Of a stretch of DNA of 64,000 bases, positions 44,451-53,673 are shown one piece after another. Under the pieces are notes generated by a model. The model ran no database searches. It saw only the letters and a program-made list of their open reading frames with translations, and was not told where the DNA came from. The position numbers were made by a program, and so were the translations under genes. The DNA comes from Paenibacillus glycinis (GTDB lineage Bacteria; Bacillota; Bacilli; Paenibacillales; Paenibacillaceae). Each line of letters starts with the position of its first letter. Position 1 is the first letter of the stretch. The DNA is taken from assembly GCF_009909185.1 (NCBI RefSeq), contig NZ_JAAAMV010000011.1:1-64000 (forward strand), given 5' to 3'.

Positions 44451-45875
44451 TTACCGGCGTCCGACCGTTTTCCCACCTTCGCTGCGGAACTCGCTCGGCA
44501 AGAGGCCCACGCGCTCCTTGAACACGCGGCTGAAATACTTGTCGTCCTCGAAGCCGGCCATGAACGCGATCTCGTAGACGGGCGCGTCGGATGTCAGCAG
44601 CAGCGTCTTGGCGCGCTCGATCCGCAGGCGGCGGAGCATCTCCCCGAACGACTGTCCGGCGAAGCGCGTGAAGCATTGGCTGAAATAACTGCGGCTCATG
44701 TTGATGTGCAGGGCGACGTCGGATTGGTTGATCTTCTCGCCCGCATGCTGGCGCATGTATTGAATGGCTTGGATCAAGCTGGCCATGACCTCCCGGGAAA
44801 GCGAGAGCTCGAGCATCCGGCGCTGCGCGAGGTCGGAGAACAGCCGGAACCAGTCCCGCCACTGCGCCCACGAGCGGCGAGGGCTGCGGTCGCCGTACAG
44901 CCGGCGAACCGCTTCTTCGTCGAGCAGCAGGCCCGTCCACTCCCGCTCGAGCGCCAGGGCGAAGCGTTCGAGCCGCCCGGGCGCCGGGCGCAGGTCGGCT
45001 ATCGTCCGCGCGAAAGCATCCCATTCGCCCGCGCCGAGCGCCCACTTCAGGGACATCCAGCGGTCGAACAACGCATCCAGCTCCGCGTCCGCGTTCGGCC
45101 GCCCGGCGCCGAGCGCCTCGTATGGAATCGATACCGGCTGGCCGTCCGGCGGCTCGGGCGCGTAGAATAGATGGCCCGCCAGCCGTTCGGCGAGCGCGCG
45201 CTTCACCTCGGCCAAGGGCTGATCCTGCAGGCCGGCGATCAAGGCGGTCCGCCATTTGCCGGCATGCAGCCCTTCGAGCTCGCGCCGGAGCTCGGGCGAC
45301 CAGCCGAGGCTGGGAAGCGGCGCCATCCGGATGCCGCCCAGGTCCATGATCGGGTGGCGCTGGGCGAACGGCAGCCGGAACAGCTCGGAAGGGTCCTGTT
45401 CGGGGTCGTACGGGAAGAAGACGATGGCGGTGCCGGCCGAGACCCGCTCCTGCTCCGTGCCCGAGCCGGGCGAGTAGGCCGCGCGGCTGCTCTCTTCCCA
45501 CCGGATCCGGTCGACGATCCGGTTCATGACGTCGTCGACGCTCTCCATGTCGAGCAGCGTCTTCACGATGTAATCGATCGCGCCCAGCCGCAGCGCTTCC
45601 TGCACGTAATCGAATTCGTGGTGGCAGGTGAGCACGACGGATTTCATCCGGGGGAACCGCTTGCGGACGTGGCCGAGCAGCTCGAAGCCGTCCATGCCCG
45701 GCATGGTGATGTCCGTGAACAGCAGATCCACCTCCTGGCCGGCCAGCTGCTCCATGGCCGTCTTGCCGTCCGCGGCCTCCGAGGTAATCACGATCCCGTA
45801 GGCCGCCCAGTCGATCATCGAAATGAAGCCTTTGCGCACGAGCTTTTCGTCATCCACGACCATTGCCTTAATCAT
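44451..45875 (-). CDS. YesN-type response regulator with AraC DNA-binding domain
   Basis: A 474-residue regulator: receiver (1-120, VVDDEK, D55 in LLFTDITMPG, Lys in YIVKTL), a middle region of unknown fold, and two AraC helix-turn-helices at the C-terminus (about 375-470; INQSDVALHINMSRSYFSQCF and VYEIAFMAGFEDDKYFSRVFK, read in parts). Start 45875 follows AAGGAGG and overlaps the kinase gene by 8 bp. It should activate the sugar ABC operon directly downstream. Confidence 0.93.
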   Translation of the reverse strand: MIKAMVVDDEKLVRKGFISMIDWAAYGIVITSEAADGKTAMEQLAGQEVDLLFTDITMPGMDGFELLGHVRKRFPRMKSVVLTCHHEFDYVQEALRLGAIDYIVKTLLDMESVDDVMNRIVDRIRWEESSRAAYSPGSGTEQERVSAGTAIVFFPYDPEQDPSELFRLPFAQRHPIMDLGGIRMAPLPSLGWSPELRRELEGLHAGKWRTALIAGLQDQPLAEVKRALAERLAGHLFYAPEPPDGQPVSIPYEALGAGRPNADAELDALFDRWMSLKWALGAGEWDAFARTIADLRPAPGRLERFALALEREWTGLLLDEEAVRRLYGDRSPRRSWAQWRDWFRLFSDLAQRRMLELSLSREVMASLIQAIQYMRQHAGEKINQSDVALHINMSRSYFSQCFTRFAGQSFGEMLRRLRIERAKTLLLTSDAPVYEIAFMAGFEDDKYFSRVFKERVGLLPSEFRSEGGKTVGRR

Positions 45876-47619
45876 CGAAGTCCTCCTTCGTTTTATGCGG
45901 AATCGTAATCGTGATCGTCGTGCCGACATGGGGGGTGCCGGCAATGGCGATCCGCATTTGCTCCCCGAAAAACTGCTTCAGCAGCCGGTTCACGTACGAC
46001 AGCCCGATGCCGAGCCCGCGCCTCGCGCCGGCGGGATCCTCGTTCAGCAGACGGTGCGCGGTCTCGGGATCGATGCCGTCCCCGTTGTCGGCGACCTCCA
46101 GGGAGATCGCGTCGCCCGGCAAGGGCCGAATCGTGATCACGACCCTGCCGTGGCGTTCGCCCGTGCCGTGATAGATCGCGTTCTCCACGAGCGGCTGGAG
46201 CAGGAACCGCGGAATCGCGGCGCCGACGACCGACTCGTCGACGTCGACCACGTAGTCGAACTCATAGTCGTAGCGGATTCGCTGCAGCTCCATGTAATTC
46301 TGCAAGGCGTCGATTTCGTCCTGAATCGTCACGATAATGCTTTTCTTCCCGAGATTGTACTGCAGGACTTTGACCAGCAGCGTCACGAGCTTGTCGATTT
46401 CCTTCTGCCCGTTCATCCGGGCGAGCCATTGGACGGTGTTCAAGGTATTGTGCAGGAAATGGGGGTTGATCTGGCTGAGCAGCTTCTCGATCTCGAGCCG
46501 GCTCTTCTGCTGCTCGTTATGCTCGACCTCGTTCAGCAGGCCGTTGATCTTCGTCTTCATGTCTTGGAAGTTGCCCAGCAGCAGGTCGAACTCCTCGACG
46601 CGCGTATAGGCAACCGGCGATTCGATGTTCTCGGCCATCCGGACGATCTCGGAATTCACCTTGCGCAGCGGCCGGTACACCTGCTTCCAGATGAACAGGG
46701 CGAGCAGGACGGAGAACACGAGCGTCGCGAGCGCGACGAAGAACAGCCGGAGCAGCCAGGTATAGATCTCGCTGTTGAAGGTGGTCTGCTTGACGGCCGT
46801 GACCAGCTGCCAGCCCTGCGGGCTCTTGTACCGGAAGAAATGATAGCCGCCGCTCACCTCGTGCAGCTGGGCGTCGCTGCGCCAATCGACGTTCGCGGCC
46901 TCGCGGGGCATGTCCTTGTTTTCCACGTACGTGACGGCGCCATCTTCGTTGATCAGCAGATGGGATACCTTCATGCCATAGGCGCGTTCGTTCAGGATCT
47001 TGGCGAACAGGTTGTAGTTCGTCTCCAGGTAGATGTACACGTTCTGGGCCTCGGGCAGGCGCACCACGCGCAGCGACGAGAAGACGATGTTGGAGCTGGA
47101 GCCGTTCATCGTCTTGTGCGGACCGAAGTACGCTCCGCCGTTATAGCTCATGAAGCGCGGCAGCTTGTCCGCGTCGAAGTCCGGGCTCAAGCTGAAGTTC
47201 GTGAACAGGACCGGATCCTCCAGGCCGGGCTCGATATAAGCCGTCACCCCGAGAATGGGGTTCGTGAAATTGACCAGGTTGATTTTCTTGTTGATGCTGT
47301 CCATGAGCTGCGACTTCTTGTACACCTGCGTCTCGCGCAGGTAGCTGCCGACCTCGTCGACGATCTGCCCGTCGAGCGCGAACTGCTTGGAGGCGAAATC
47401 GAGATTGTTGATCGTGTTCTCCAGGCTGGCCGCTTCCTGGTCGAGGCTGGCGATGATGCCGCTTTGGATCTTGTTCGTGAGAATGGAGTAGATGGAGTAG
47501 TACGTCATGACGCCAACGAGCGCGAGCGGCAGGAGGCTGCCGATCACCAGATAAATCACCAGACTGCGTCGCAAGGACTTGGACGCGGGCGGCTTGCGCG
47601 TGAAGAGGCGGCGCTTCAT
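45868..47619 (-). CDS. YesM-type sensor histidine kinase
   Basis: A 583-residue kinase: helix (about 20-42), extracellular dCache-like sensor (about 45-283), helix (288-311), HAMP (about 312-365), His_kinase (H387 in SQINPHFLHNTLN) and ATPase domain with NGDGID and GLGIGLSYVN. This is the LytS/YesM group that regulates carbohydrate uptake in Bacillaceae and Paenibacillaceae. Ribosome site GGAAGGAG. An extended -10 promoter precedes it. Confidence 0.94.
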   Translation of the reverse strand: MKRRLFTRKPPASKSLRRSLVIYLVIGSLLPLALVGVMTYYSIYSILTNKIQSGIIASLDQEAASLENTINNLDFASKQFALDGQIVDEVGSYLRETQVYKKSQLMDSINKKINLVNFTNPILGVTAYIEPGLEDPVLFTNFSLSPDFDADKLPRFMSYNGGAYFGPHKTMNGSSSNIVFSSLRVVRLPEAQNVYIYLETNYNLFAKILNERAYGMKVSHLLINEDGAVTYVENKDMPREAANVDWRSDAQLHEVSGGYHFFRYKSPQGWQLVTAVKQTTFNSEIYTWLLRLFFVALATLVFSVLLALFIWKQVYRPLRKVNSEIVRMAENIESPVAYTRVEEFDLLLGNFQDMKTKINGLLNEVEHNEQQKSRLEIEKLLSQINPHFLHNTLNTVQWLARMNGQKEIDKLVTLLVKVLQYNLGKKSIIVTIQDEIDALQNYMELQRIRYDYEFDYVVDVDESVVGAAIPRFLLQPLVENAIYHGTGERHGRVVITIRPLPGDAISLEVADNGDGIDPETAHRLLNEDPAGARRGLGIGLSYVNRLLKQFFGEQMRIAIAGTPHVGTTITITIPHKTKEDFDD

Positions 47620-47669
47620 TCCTCGGGTTGCTCCTTCCTGCGGCGAATTTTGCCGTCGTTATCGGTCGT

Positions 47670-47678
47670 ATTATAGCA
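47670..47678 (-). promoter_or_regulatory. Extended -10 promoter of the YesMN-like operon
   Basis: TGCTATAAT on the minus strand, 51 bp before the kinase start, is a perfect extended -10 without a clear -35. Confidence 0.55.
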
Positions 47679-47848
47679 TATGCGCAAGGGCGATAAAGAT
47701 CGGTGCGCGCGATATCGGGTCCGGAGGCGCAGGCGCCCAAAAAAGTCCCGGCCGGACCAAGGTCCGATTTCCGTAAACCGGCCTTCATGGGGTAAAATAA
47801 AGAAAAACGGGCAAGCCTGGCCTTGCCCCGATCGGGAGCTGGAGAACG

Positions 47849-48541
47849 ATGAAGCGCATGACGATTCTGATCGCCGACGACGAGGCGGAGATCGCCGACC
47901 TGGTCGAGCTGCATCTGGCGAGGGAGGGCTACCGCTGCATCAAGGCGGCGACGGGCCTCGAAGCCATGCAGGCCGTCCAGACGCAAACGGTCGATCTGGC
48001 CATTCTCGATATCATGATGCCGGGGCTCGACGGCTACGAGGTGACCCGGCAGATCCGGGAGCATTCCGCCATGCCGATTATTTTCCTCAGCGCCAAGACG
48101 AGCGACCTCGACAAAATCACGGGGCTCGTCATCGGCGCCGACGATTACATGACCAAGCCGTTCAATCCGATGGAGCTGGTCGCCCGCGTCAACGCCCAGC
48201 TGCGGCGGGCGCTGCAATTCAATCAGCAGGGAGGGGCGAGCGCCGCGCCGGTGCTGGAGTCCGGCGGCCTCGTGATCGATCCGGACAGGCACAGCGTGAC
48301 GCAGTTCGGCATCCCGGTCGAGCTGACGCCCAAGGAATTCGACATCTTGTACCTGCTGGCCAGCCACCCGAAGAAGGTATTCAGCGCCGAGCACCTGTTT
48401 CAAAGCATCTGGGGCGAAGCCTACTTCGAGAGCGGCAACACCGTGATGGTGCATATCCGCACCCTGCGCAAGAAGCTCGGCGACGACAAGAACAAATGGA
48501 TCAAAACGGTGTGGGGCGTGGGGTATACGTTCAATGGCTAG
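47849..48541 (+). CDS. VanR-like OmpR-family response regulator
   Basis: A 230-residue regulator: receiver with ADDE, D54 (AILDIMMPG) and the Lys of YMTKPFNPMELVARV; winged helix with ELTPKEFDILYLLASHP and TVWGVGYTFNG at the end. The receiver and hinge resemble VanR. It overlaps the kinase gene by 8 bp. No vanHAX genes are present; a VanY-like carboxypeptidase lies 3.3 kb downstream. Confidence 0.92.
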   Translation: MKRMTILIADDEAEIADLVELHLAREGYRCIKAATGLEAMQAVQTQTVDLAILDIMMPGLDGYEVTRQIREHSAMPIIFLSAKTSDLDKITGLVIGADDYMTKPFNPMELVARVNAQLRRALQFNQQGGASAAPVLESGGLVIDPDRHSVTQFGIPVELTPKEFDILYLLASHPKKVFSAEHLFQSIWGEAYFESGNTVMVHIRTLRKKLGDDKNKWIKTVWGVGYTFNG

Positions 48542-49682
48542 GCCGGCCATCAGCTTCAGGCTGAAGATGATCCTGTTCCTCGGGCTCAGCATGCTGCTCT
48601 CCGGGCTTGCGATCTTCCTGGCGTACAAAGCCGTGGAATCCTACTACATGGCCGACGCGCGCTTCGCGGACGACCCGCTGTTCCGGCTGCGGCATATCAT
48701 CGCGAACGGCGTGGGCGATTTCAAATTCGCCATGCTGCTCATGATTCCGCTGACGATCCTGTTCTTCTACCTCTTCACCAAGCCGTACGCGGCGTACTTC
48801 TCCGATATCTCGAAGGGCATCCACCGGCTGGCGGCCGGCGACTTCAGCGGGAACGTCGTCATTCGCTCGCAGGACGAATTCGGGCAGATCGCCGACGACA
48901 TCAACCTGGCGGGGGAGAACCTCCAGAAGGCGGTGAAGCGGGGGGATTTCGAGGAGAACAGCAAGCATCAGCTCGTGCTGAATCTGGCCCATGACCTGCG
49001 CACGCCGCTCACGTCGGTGCTGGGGTACTTGGACTTTATCCTGCGGGACGAGGGCTTGTCCAAGGAACAGGCCGAGCACTATACCCGCATCGCGTTCACG
49101 AAGTCGCGGCGGCTCGAGAAGCTGATCGACGAACTGTTCGAGGTGACGAGGGTCAATTACGGCATGGCGACGCTCCATCCGGCGGATCTGGACCTGAGCG
49201 AGCTGCTGGTGCAGCTGCACGAGGAATTGTACCCGTTGTTCGAGAACAACGAGCTGACGGTACGCCTGCATGTCGAGCCGCAGGTGCATCTGTTCGGGGA
49301 CGGCGAGCTGCTGGCCCGCGTGTTCGAGAACCTGCTGACCAATGCCGTGCGCTACGGGCGGGACGGGCATTTCATCGATATCTACTGCAGCGCGGAAGGC
49401 GAGGAAGCGGTCGTGCGGGTCGCCAACTACGGCGATTCCATCCCGGAGGAGCAGCTGCCGCATTTGTTCGAGATGTTCTACACCGGCGACAAGGCGCGGA
49501 CGCATCAGGGCGGCGGCACCGGGCTCGGCCTGTTCATCGTCCGGAATATCGTCGAGCAGCACGGCGGCGCCATTGCGGTGCAGAGCGACGTCGTGCGGAC
49601 CTGCTTCGAGGTGCGCCTGCCGCTGCGGAGCGGCGAGCTCGCATCTTCTTCGGCGAGAAACTCCGTCCATACGGCGAAATAA
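48534..49682 (+). CDS. VanS-like sensor histidine kinase
   Basis: A 382-residue kinase: helices at about 11-31 and 65-81 with a short external loop of about 33 residues, HAMP (about 82-135), H-box LVLNLAHDLRTPLTSVLGYL (H153), N-box ENLLTNAVRYG, and GGGTGLGLFIVRNIVEQHGG near the end. Architecture and H-box match VanS/YkoH-type cell-envelope kinases. Translationally coupled to its regulator. Confidence 0.92.
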   Translation: MARPAISFRLKMILFLGLSMLLSGLAIFLAYKAVESYYMADARFADDPLFRLRHIIANGVGDFKFAMLLMIPLTILFFYLFTKPYAAYFSDISKGIHRLAAGDFSGNVVIRSQDEFGQIADDINLAGENLQKAVKRGDFEENSKHQLVLNLAHDLRTPLTSVLGYLDFILRDEGLSKEQAEHYTRIAFTKSRRLEKLIDELFEVTRVNYGMATLHPADLDLSELLVQLHEELYPLFENNELTVRLHVEPQVHLFGDGELLARVFENLLTNAVRYGRDGHFIDIYCSAEGEEAVVRVANYGDSIPEEQLPHLFEMFYTGDKARTHQGGGTGLGLFIVRNIVEQHGGAIAVQSDVVRTCFEVRLPLRSGELASSSARNSVHTAK

Positions 49683-49871
49683 TCCCGACCCGGCACGGCA
49701 CGGTCCGACCGGGTTCGTCGTCGTCGGTCGGCAAAAAGTCGGCCAGGGTAGCGATCAAGGCGGCGAAGGGGCGGTCGCGCTCGTACCTGTCAAGTACGGT
49801 TCCGGCGTCGCCTGGCGACGAATCCCGTAGGCGTAAACCCGCCGCTGGCACATGCGGCTTTCGCGGTCGGG

Positions 49872-49918
49872 TTGACGGGCACAACATTTTGTTTTATGAT
49901 TAGAACGATCATTCGATC
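49872..49918 (+). promoter_or_regulatory. TetR-gene promoter with operator-like site
   Basis: TTGACG (49872-49877), 17 bp, TATGAT (49895-49900). GAACGATCATTCGA (from 49903) overlaps the start point and shares the GAACG half-site with the stronger palindromes at 50581 and 50698, so autoregulation is likely. Confidence 0.6.
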
Positions 49919-49954
49919 GAAACAAGGCACAGCGGAAAGGAGGTCGAGAATCAC

Positions 49955-50551
49955 ATGTTCGACCGGTACAATAAGGTTCAGCAAGCCGTATTGGAGACGA
50001 CGCTGGAATTGATCGTCGACAAGGAGCTGCAGGCGGCGTCCATGTCGCTCATCGCCAAAAACTCCGGCGTGTCGACGGGCAACATTTATCATTATTTCAG
50101 CAGCAAGGAAGATATCGTCAACGAGCTGTACAAAGCGATCGTGCTGTTCAACGGGGAGTTCGTGACCCGCGATTTGAGGGAAGGAGACAGCATCCAGACG
50201 CGTTTTCGGCTGGCGTGGAAGAACGTCATCGCGCTCGGCAAGAAGTATCCCAACGGATTTCGGTTCATCGAGCAGTATTCGTTCTCGCCGTATATCTACG
50301 AACAGTCCAAGCTCGAGGCTTATAAAGGCGGTTGGTGCGGACGGGTCGCGAAGCTGTACGGAGAGGCGATCGAACAGGGCTTGTTCATCGGGATGGAGCC
50401 CCGATTCATGGTGCAGATGCATTACGGATCGATCGTGTATATACTGAAGGGGCATGCGCAGCATTACATGGAACTGACGGAGGACCTTGAGGACGAAGCG
50501 ATTCTCGCCTGTTGGAACTCTGTAAGCAAAGAAAAGGGTTGGAACGAGTAG
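49955..50551 (+). CDS. TetR-family transcriptional regulator
   Basis: A 198-residue regulator. The N-terminal helix-turn-helix (about 5-55) contains MSLIAKNSGVSTGNIYHYFSSKEDIVNELY, the classic TetR pattern; the rest is the variable ligand domain. Ribosome site AAAGGAGG with an 11-nt spacer. It precedes an SDR gene by 224 bp holding two palindromes with the core GAACGTTC, so it probably represses both itself and the SDR. Confidence 0.93.
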   Translation: MFDRYNKVQQAVLETTLELIVDKELQAASMSLIAKNSGVSTGNIYHYFSSKEDIVNELYKAIVLFNGEFVTRDLREGDSIQTRFRLAWKNVIALGKKYPNGFRFIEQYSFSPYIYEQSKLEAYKGGWCGRVAKLYGEAIEQGLFIGMEPRFMVQMHYGSIVYILKGHAQHYMELTEDLEDEAILACWNSVSKEKGWNE

Positions 50552-50580
50552 GTTCGACCCGAATCTTTTGCCAAAGTTAG

Positions 50581-50707
50581 ATCGAACGTTCGATTGAGGT
50601 TGGTCGAGATAGCGAGTATCGGTCGTGAAGCATGGGCAAGCTACCAAGGAATGAAGCTGGTTCCCTTGTCCGGATAGAAAATTTGCGATTTACAGAATGA
50701 ACGTTCA
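50581..50707. promoter_or_regulatory. Two GAACGTTC palindromes before the SDR gene
   Basis: ATCGAACGTTCGAT (50581-50594) is a perfect 14-bp palindrome and TGAACGTTCA (50698-50707) a perfect 10-bp palindrome, 117 bp apart. Both share GAACGTTC and flank the region where the SDR promoter should be. Candidate TetR operators. Confidence 0.65.
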
Positions 50708-50775
50708 ATCGGAACGTTGGTGTTAGAACGTCCATTGCACAACTCATTACACCACACTTTGGAGGGATTTCTATC

Positions 50776-51597
50776 ATGGCAACGAAGACGATTTTTATTA
50801 CCGGCACAAGCTCGGGACTCGGAAAATTAACGGCGATTCATTTCGCGAAGCTGGGCTGGAACGTAGCCGCGACGATGCGCACGCCGGAGAAAGAAACGGA
50901 GCTTACCGGTTACGACAACATTAAAATCTTCAAGCTGGACGTTACGAAGCCGGCGGAGGTCGCCACGGCCGTGGACGATGCGATCGCGGCGTTCGGTAAA
51001 ATCGACGTTGTCGTCAACAACGCGGGGATGGGCTCGTACGGACCGCTGGAATTGGCCGAGGAGGATACCATCGATTGGCAGTTTGCCGTGAATACCCGCG
51101 GTCCGATCAACGTGATCCGCAAATTCCTGCCTCATTTCAGAGCGGAAGGCGGCGGCATGTTCATCAACATCAGCTCCTTCATGGGCATCACCACGGCCGT
51201 TCCGCTCGGTTCGCTGTATAACATGTCGAAGTTTGCTTTGGAAGGCTTGACCGAAGGACTCTATTACGAGCTCAAGCCGCTGAACATCGAGCTTCGGCTC
51301 ATCGAGCAAGGCGGCTCCGCGGGCAATAATTTCGTGAACAGCATCATCTGGAACAAGGACGAGAACATTACGGCCTACGACGATCTGATGAACAAATTAT
51401 CGGCGCTGATGGGAAGCCGGGATACCAGCCAGCTCGACGATCCGCAAACGATCGTGGACGCCATCGCGGCGCAGGCGACCGGGGAAAGCAAGCAATTCCG
51501 GACCGTCATCGGCGAGGCGGGGAATAGCTTGATGGCGCTTCGGAAATCGGTTCCGATCGAGCAGTATCTGGAAACGATGGCGTCCAATTATAAGTAA
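50776..51597 (+). CDS. Short-chain dehydrogenase/reductase
   Basis: A 273-residue classical SDR: TGTSSGLG nucleotide motif, VVVNNAGMG, catalytic Ser (NISSFMG) and YNMSK (Tyr and Lys). The cofactor turn MRTPEKE suggests NADPH preference. Substrate unknown. TGGAGGG ribosome site. Likely controlled by the preceding TetR protein, so an inducible detoxification or metabolite-reducing role is plausible. Confidence 0.93.
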   Translation: MATKTIFITGTSSGLGKLTAIHFAKLGWNVAATMRTPEKETELTGYDNIKIFKLDVTKPAEVATAVDDAIAAFGKIDVVVNNAGMGSYGPLELAEEDTIDWQFAVNTRGPINVIRKFLPHFRAEGGGMFINISSFMGITTAVPLGSLYNMSKFALEGLTEGLYYELKPLNIELRLIEQGGSAGNNFVNSIIWNKDENITAYDDLMNKLSALMGSRDTSQLDDPQTIVDAIAAQATGESKQFRTVIGEAGNSLMALRKSVPIEQYLETMASNYK

Positions 51598-51660
51598 TCC
51601 GCAGCCTCTGCCCGGTAACGCCCGGTAGTTCTGCATTCATATTCATCGGCCTCCGTTCCG

Positions 51661-51687
51661 CCCCGAAAGGCGCGATCGGGGGCCTTT
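51661..51687 (+). terminator. Terminator after the SDR gene
   Basis: CCCCGA / TCGGGG with a 9-nt loop followed by GGCCTTTAT. Confidence 0.55.
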
Positions 51688-51854
51688 ATCGATTCGGGCG
51701 AGCGGCAACATTCTTGGCTTCGGGCGCATTTCGGTGCCGGGCGACTTCTTGCCGGATTCGGCCGGGATTTAAGAAAAAGTTTACTATTTCGCCGGTTCTT
51801 CTTTATCCCCTTGCCTTACGCTTGAGAGCAAAGCGGTGCGGGGGGATGGAGCGC

Positions 51855-52730
51855 ATGAAGAAGGCGCGGTTGGCGGGACTCGTCGTGCTCGCGCTGATCG
51901 TCGCGGAAGCCGGTCGGCATGCGAACGCGTGGATGAGCCGCGAAGCTGCGGTGCCGGTGCCGAACGCGCCGGCGGCGATGCATGCCGTGCATGCGGGCCG
52001 GGATCAGCCGTACCGGGGGGACCTGGTGCTGATCGACGGCGCGCATCCCGTGCGCGAGGCCGGCAGGCAGACCGATATCATCCGTCTGTTCGATCATCCG
52101 GAGCTGAGGAACGGGTACGGCTTGGCGAATACGGCGATAGCGCTGTCGAAGCGGGCGGCGGATAAATGGCAGCTGCTGGCAGACGCCGCGCGGGAGGACG
52201 GAATCGATCGCTTCTTCATCATGAGCGGCTATCGGAACGATGCGGAGCAGGCGCGGCTCTACGAAGAGAAGGGGTCTTTATACGAGCTGCCGCCGGGCTT
52301 CGGCGAGCATAGCTTGGGGCTGTCCTTCGACGTCGGCTCGGCCGCGGCGGAGATGAATCGGGCGCCGGAGGGAAGATGGCTGAGCAAGCATGCCTGGGAA
52401 TACGGATTCATCCTGCGTTATCCCCAGGAGAAAACCGCCGTCACGGGAATCCGGTTCGAGCCGTGGCATTTGCGTTATGTCGGCATGCCGCACAGCGCGC
52501 TCATGCACCGGTACGGCTGGACGCTGGAAGAATACCTGGAGGCGCTGAAGCAGCGCAAGTCGATGAGTACCGCCATGGACGGGGTTGAGTACGAGGTGAC
52601 GTATTATGCGGCTTCGGCCGCGGGCGATACGGCGATTCGCGTACCCGCGGCGGGCGCCTATATGGTGTCGGGCGATAATCGGGGCGGCATCATCGTGACG
52701 ATTCAGACGAGAACGGCGACCGGTGCGTAG
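51855..52730 (+). CDS. VanY-type D-alanyl-D-alanine carboxypeptidase
   Basis: A 291-residue exported M15B peptidase. N-terminal hydrophobic anchor (about 4-22), then the zinc site: EHSLGLSFDVG (His and Asp ligands of SxHxxGxAxD, about residues 155-165) and EPWHLRYVG (third ligand). MSGYRNDAEQARLY precedes it as in VanY/DacB. It trims the terminal D-Ala of stem peptides. The last about 60 residues form a small extra beta domain. Start 51855 has GGGGGG 9 nt upstream. It stands 2.2 kb after the VanRS-like pair. Confidence 0.92.
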   Translation: MKKARLAGLVVLALIVAEAGRHANAWMSREAAVPVPNAPAAMHAVHAGRDQPYRGDLVLIDGAHPVREAGRQTDIIRLFDHPELRNGYGLANTAIALSKRAADKWQLLADAAREDGIDRFFIMSGYRNDAEQARLYEEKGSLYELPPGFGEHSLGLSFDVGSAAAEMNRAPEGRWLSKHAWEYGFILRYPQEKTAVTGIRFEPWHLRYVGMPHSALMHRYGWTLEEYLEALKQRKSMSTAMDGVEYEVTYYAASAAGDTAIRVPAAGAYMVSGDNRGGIIVTIQTRTATGA

Positions 52731-52930
52731 TCGAGCGGGGACGGGACAAGCCAGCCTGCTATATGCGCGTATCCTCCGGTACCGCTGCACTTGGGGACGG
52801 CTTTAGGCGAACGGCGGATCCTGCGGGGTTTGCCGTTTTCGCGTTTGGCAGGGCGGCGTTCGGAAGGGTTGGGGAGCCGGAGCGAGAAGTAGTTAAGGAG
52901 CGAGATTCGATTTCCGGGAGGCAGCGAGCG

Positions 52931-53590
52931 TTGATAAAAGCGATTATTTTCGATTTTGACGGCTTGATCTACGATACAGAGGTACCCGAATATACGGCAT
53001 TCCGGGAAATCTTCGCCGAGCATGGGTATGAGCTGGAGCTGGGTATCTGGGGACAGTGCGTCGGCACCAACAACAGCGGCTTCGATCCGTACGATCATTT
53101 GGCGTCGTGTCTGGGCAGGCCCGTCGACCGGGAGGAGCTGCGGGCGCTGCACAAGGCCAAATTCGAGCGGCTGATGGCCGAGGAGACGATCCGGCCGGGC
53201 GTGGAGACGTATTTGCGGACGGCCCGGACGCTGGGCTTGCGCATCGGCCTGGCGTCGAGCTCCAGCCGCGCTTGGGTGACGGGGCATCTGGCCAAGCTGA
53301 ACCTATTGCCGTACTTCGAGTGCATCCGGGTGAGCGACGACGTCAAATTGGTGAAGCCCGACCCCGAGCTGTACCTGCAGGTGATTCAAGCCTTCGGCAT
53401 CGAGCCGCGGGAAGCGGTCGCGTTCGAGGACTCGCCGAACGGCGCGAAGGCGGCCAAAGCCGCCGGCCTCCACTGCGTCGCGGTGCCAAACGGCGTCACG
53501 CGCGAATTGGCGTTCGAAGCCGTGGATTTGCGGCTTTCGTCATTGGCGGACATCGGCTTGGAAGCGCTGATTGAGCGGCTTCAAGGGTAA
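52931..53590 (+). CDS. HAD-superfamily phosphatase, beta-PGM/YhcW-like
   Basis: A 219-residue HAD hydrolase: FDFDGLIYDTE (nucleophile Asp and general acid Asp), LASSSSRAWV (motif II Ser), VKPDPELYL (motif III Lys) and AFEDSPNGAKAAKAAG (motif IV). Helical cap between motifs I and II gives the beta-phosphoglucomutase-like type; length equals Bacillus YhcW. Start TTG 52931, 9 nt after GGGAGG. Probable sugar-phosphate or nucleotide phosphatase. Confidence 0.92.
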   Translation: MIKAIIFDFDGLIYDTEVPEYTAFREIFAEHGYELELGIWGQCVGTNNSGFDPYDHLASCLGRPVDREELRALHKAKFERLMAEETIRPGVETYLRTARTLGLRIGLASSSSRAWVTGHLAKLNLLPYFECIRVSDDVKLVKPDPELYLQVIQAFGIEPREAVAFEDSPNGAKAAKAAGLHCVAVPNGVTRELAFEAVDLRLSSLADIGLEALIERLQG

Positions 53591-53673
53591 GCAGGCAGCG
53601 ATCGCGAGAGACCGGGAAGCTGGACGGAGAAGCGAGAGGGAGTTGGAGAATCCAAGGAAAAGGAGGAGAGCCG

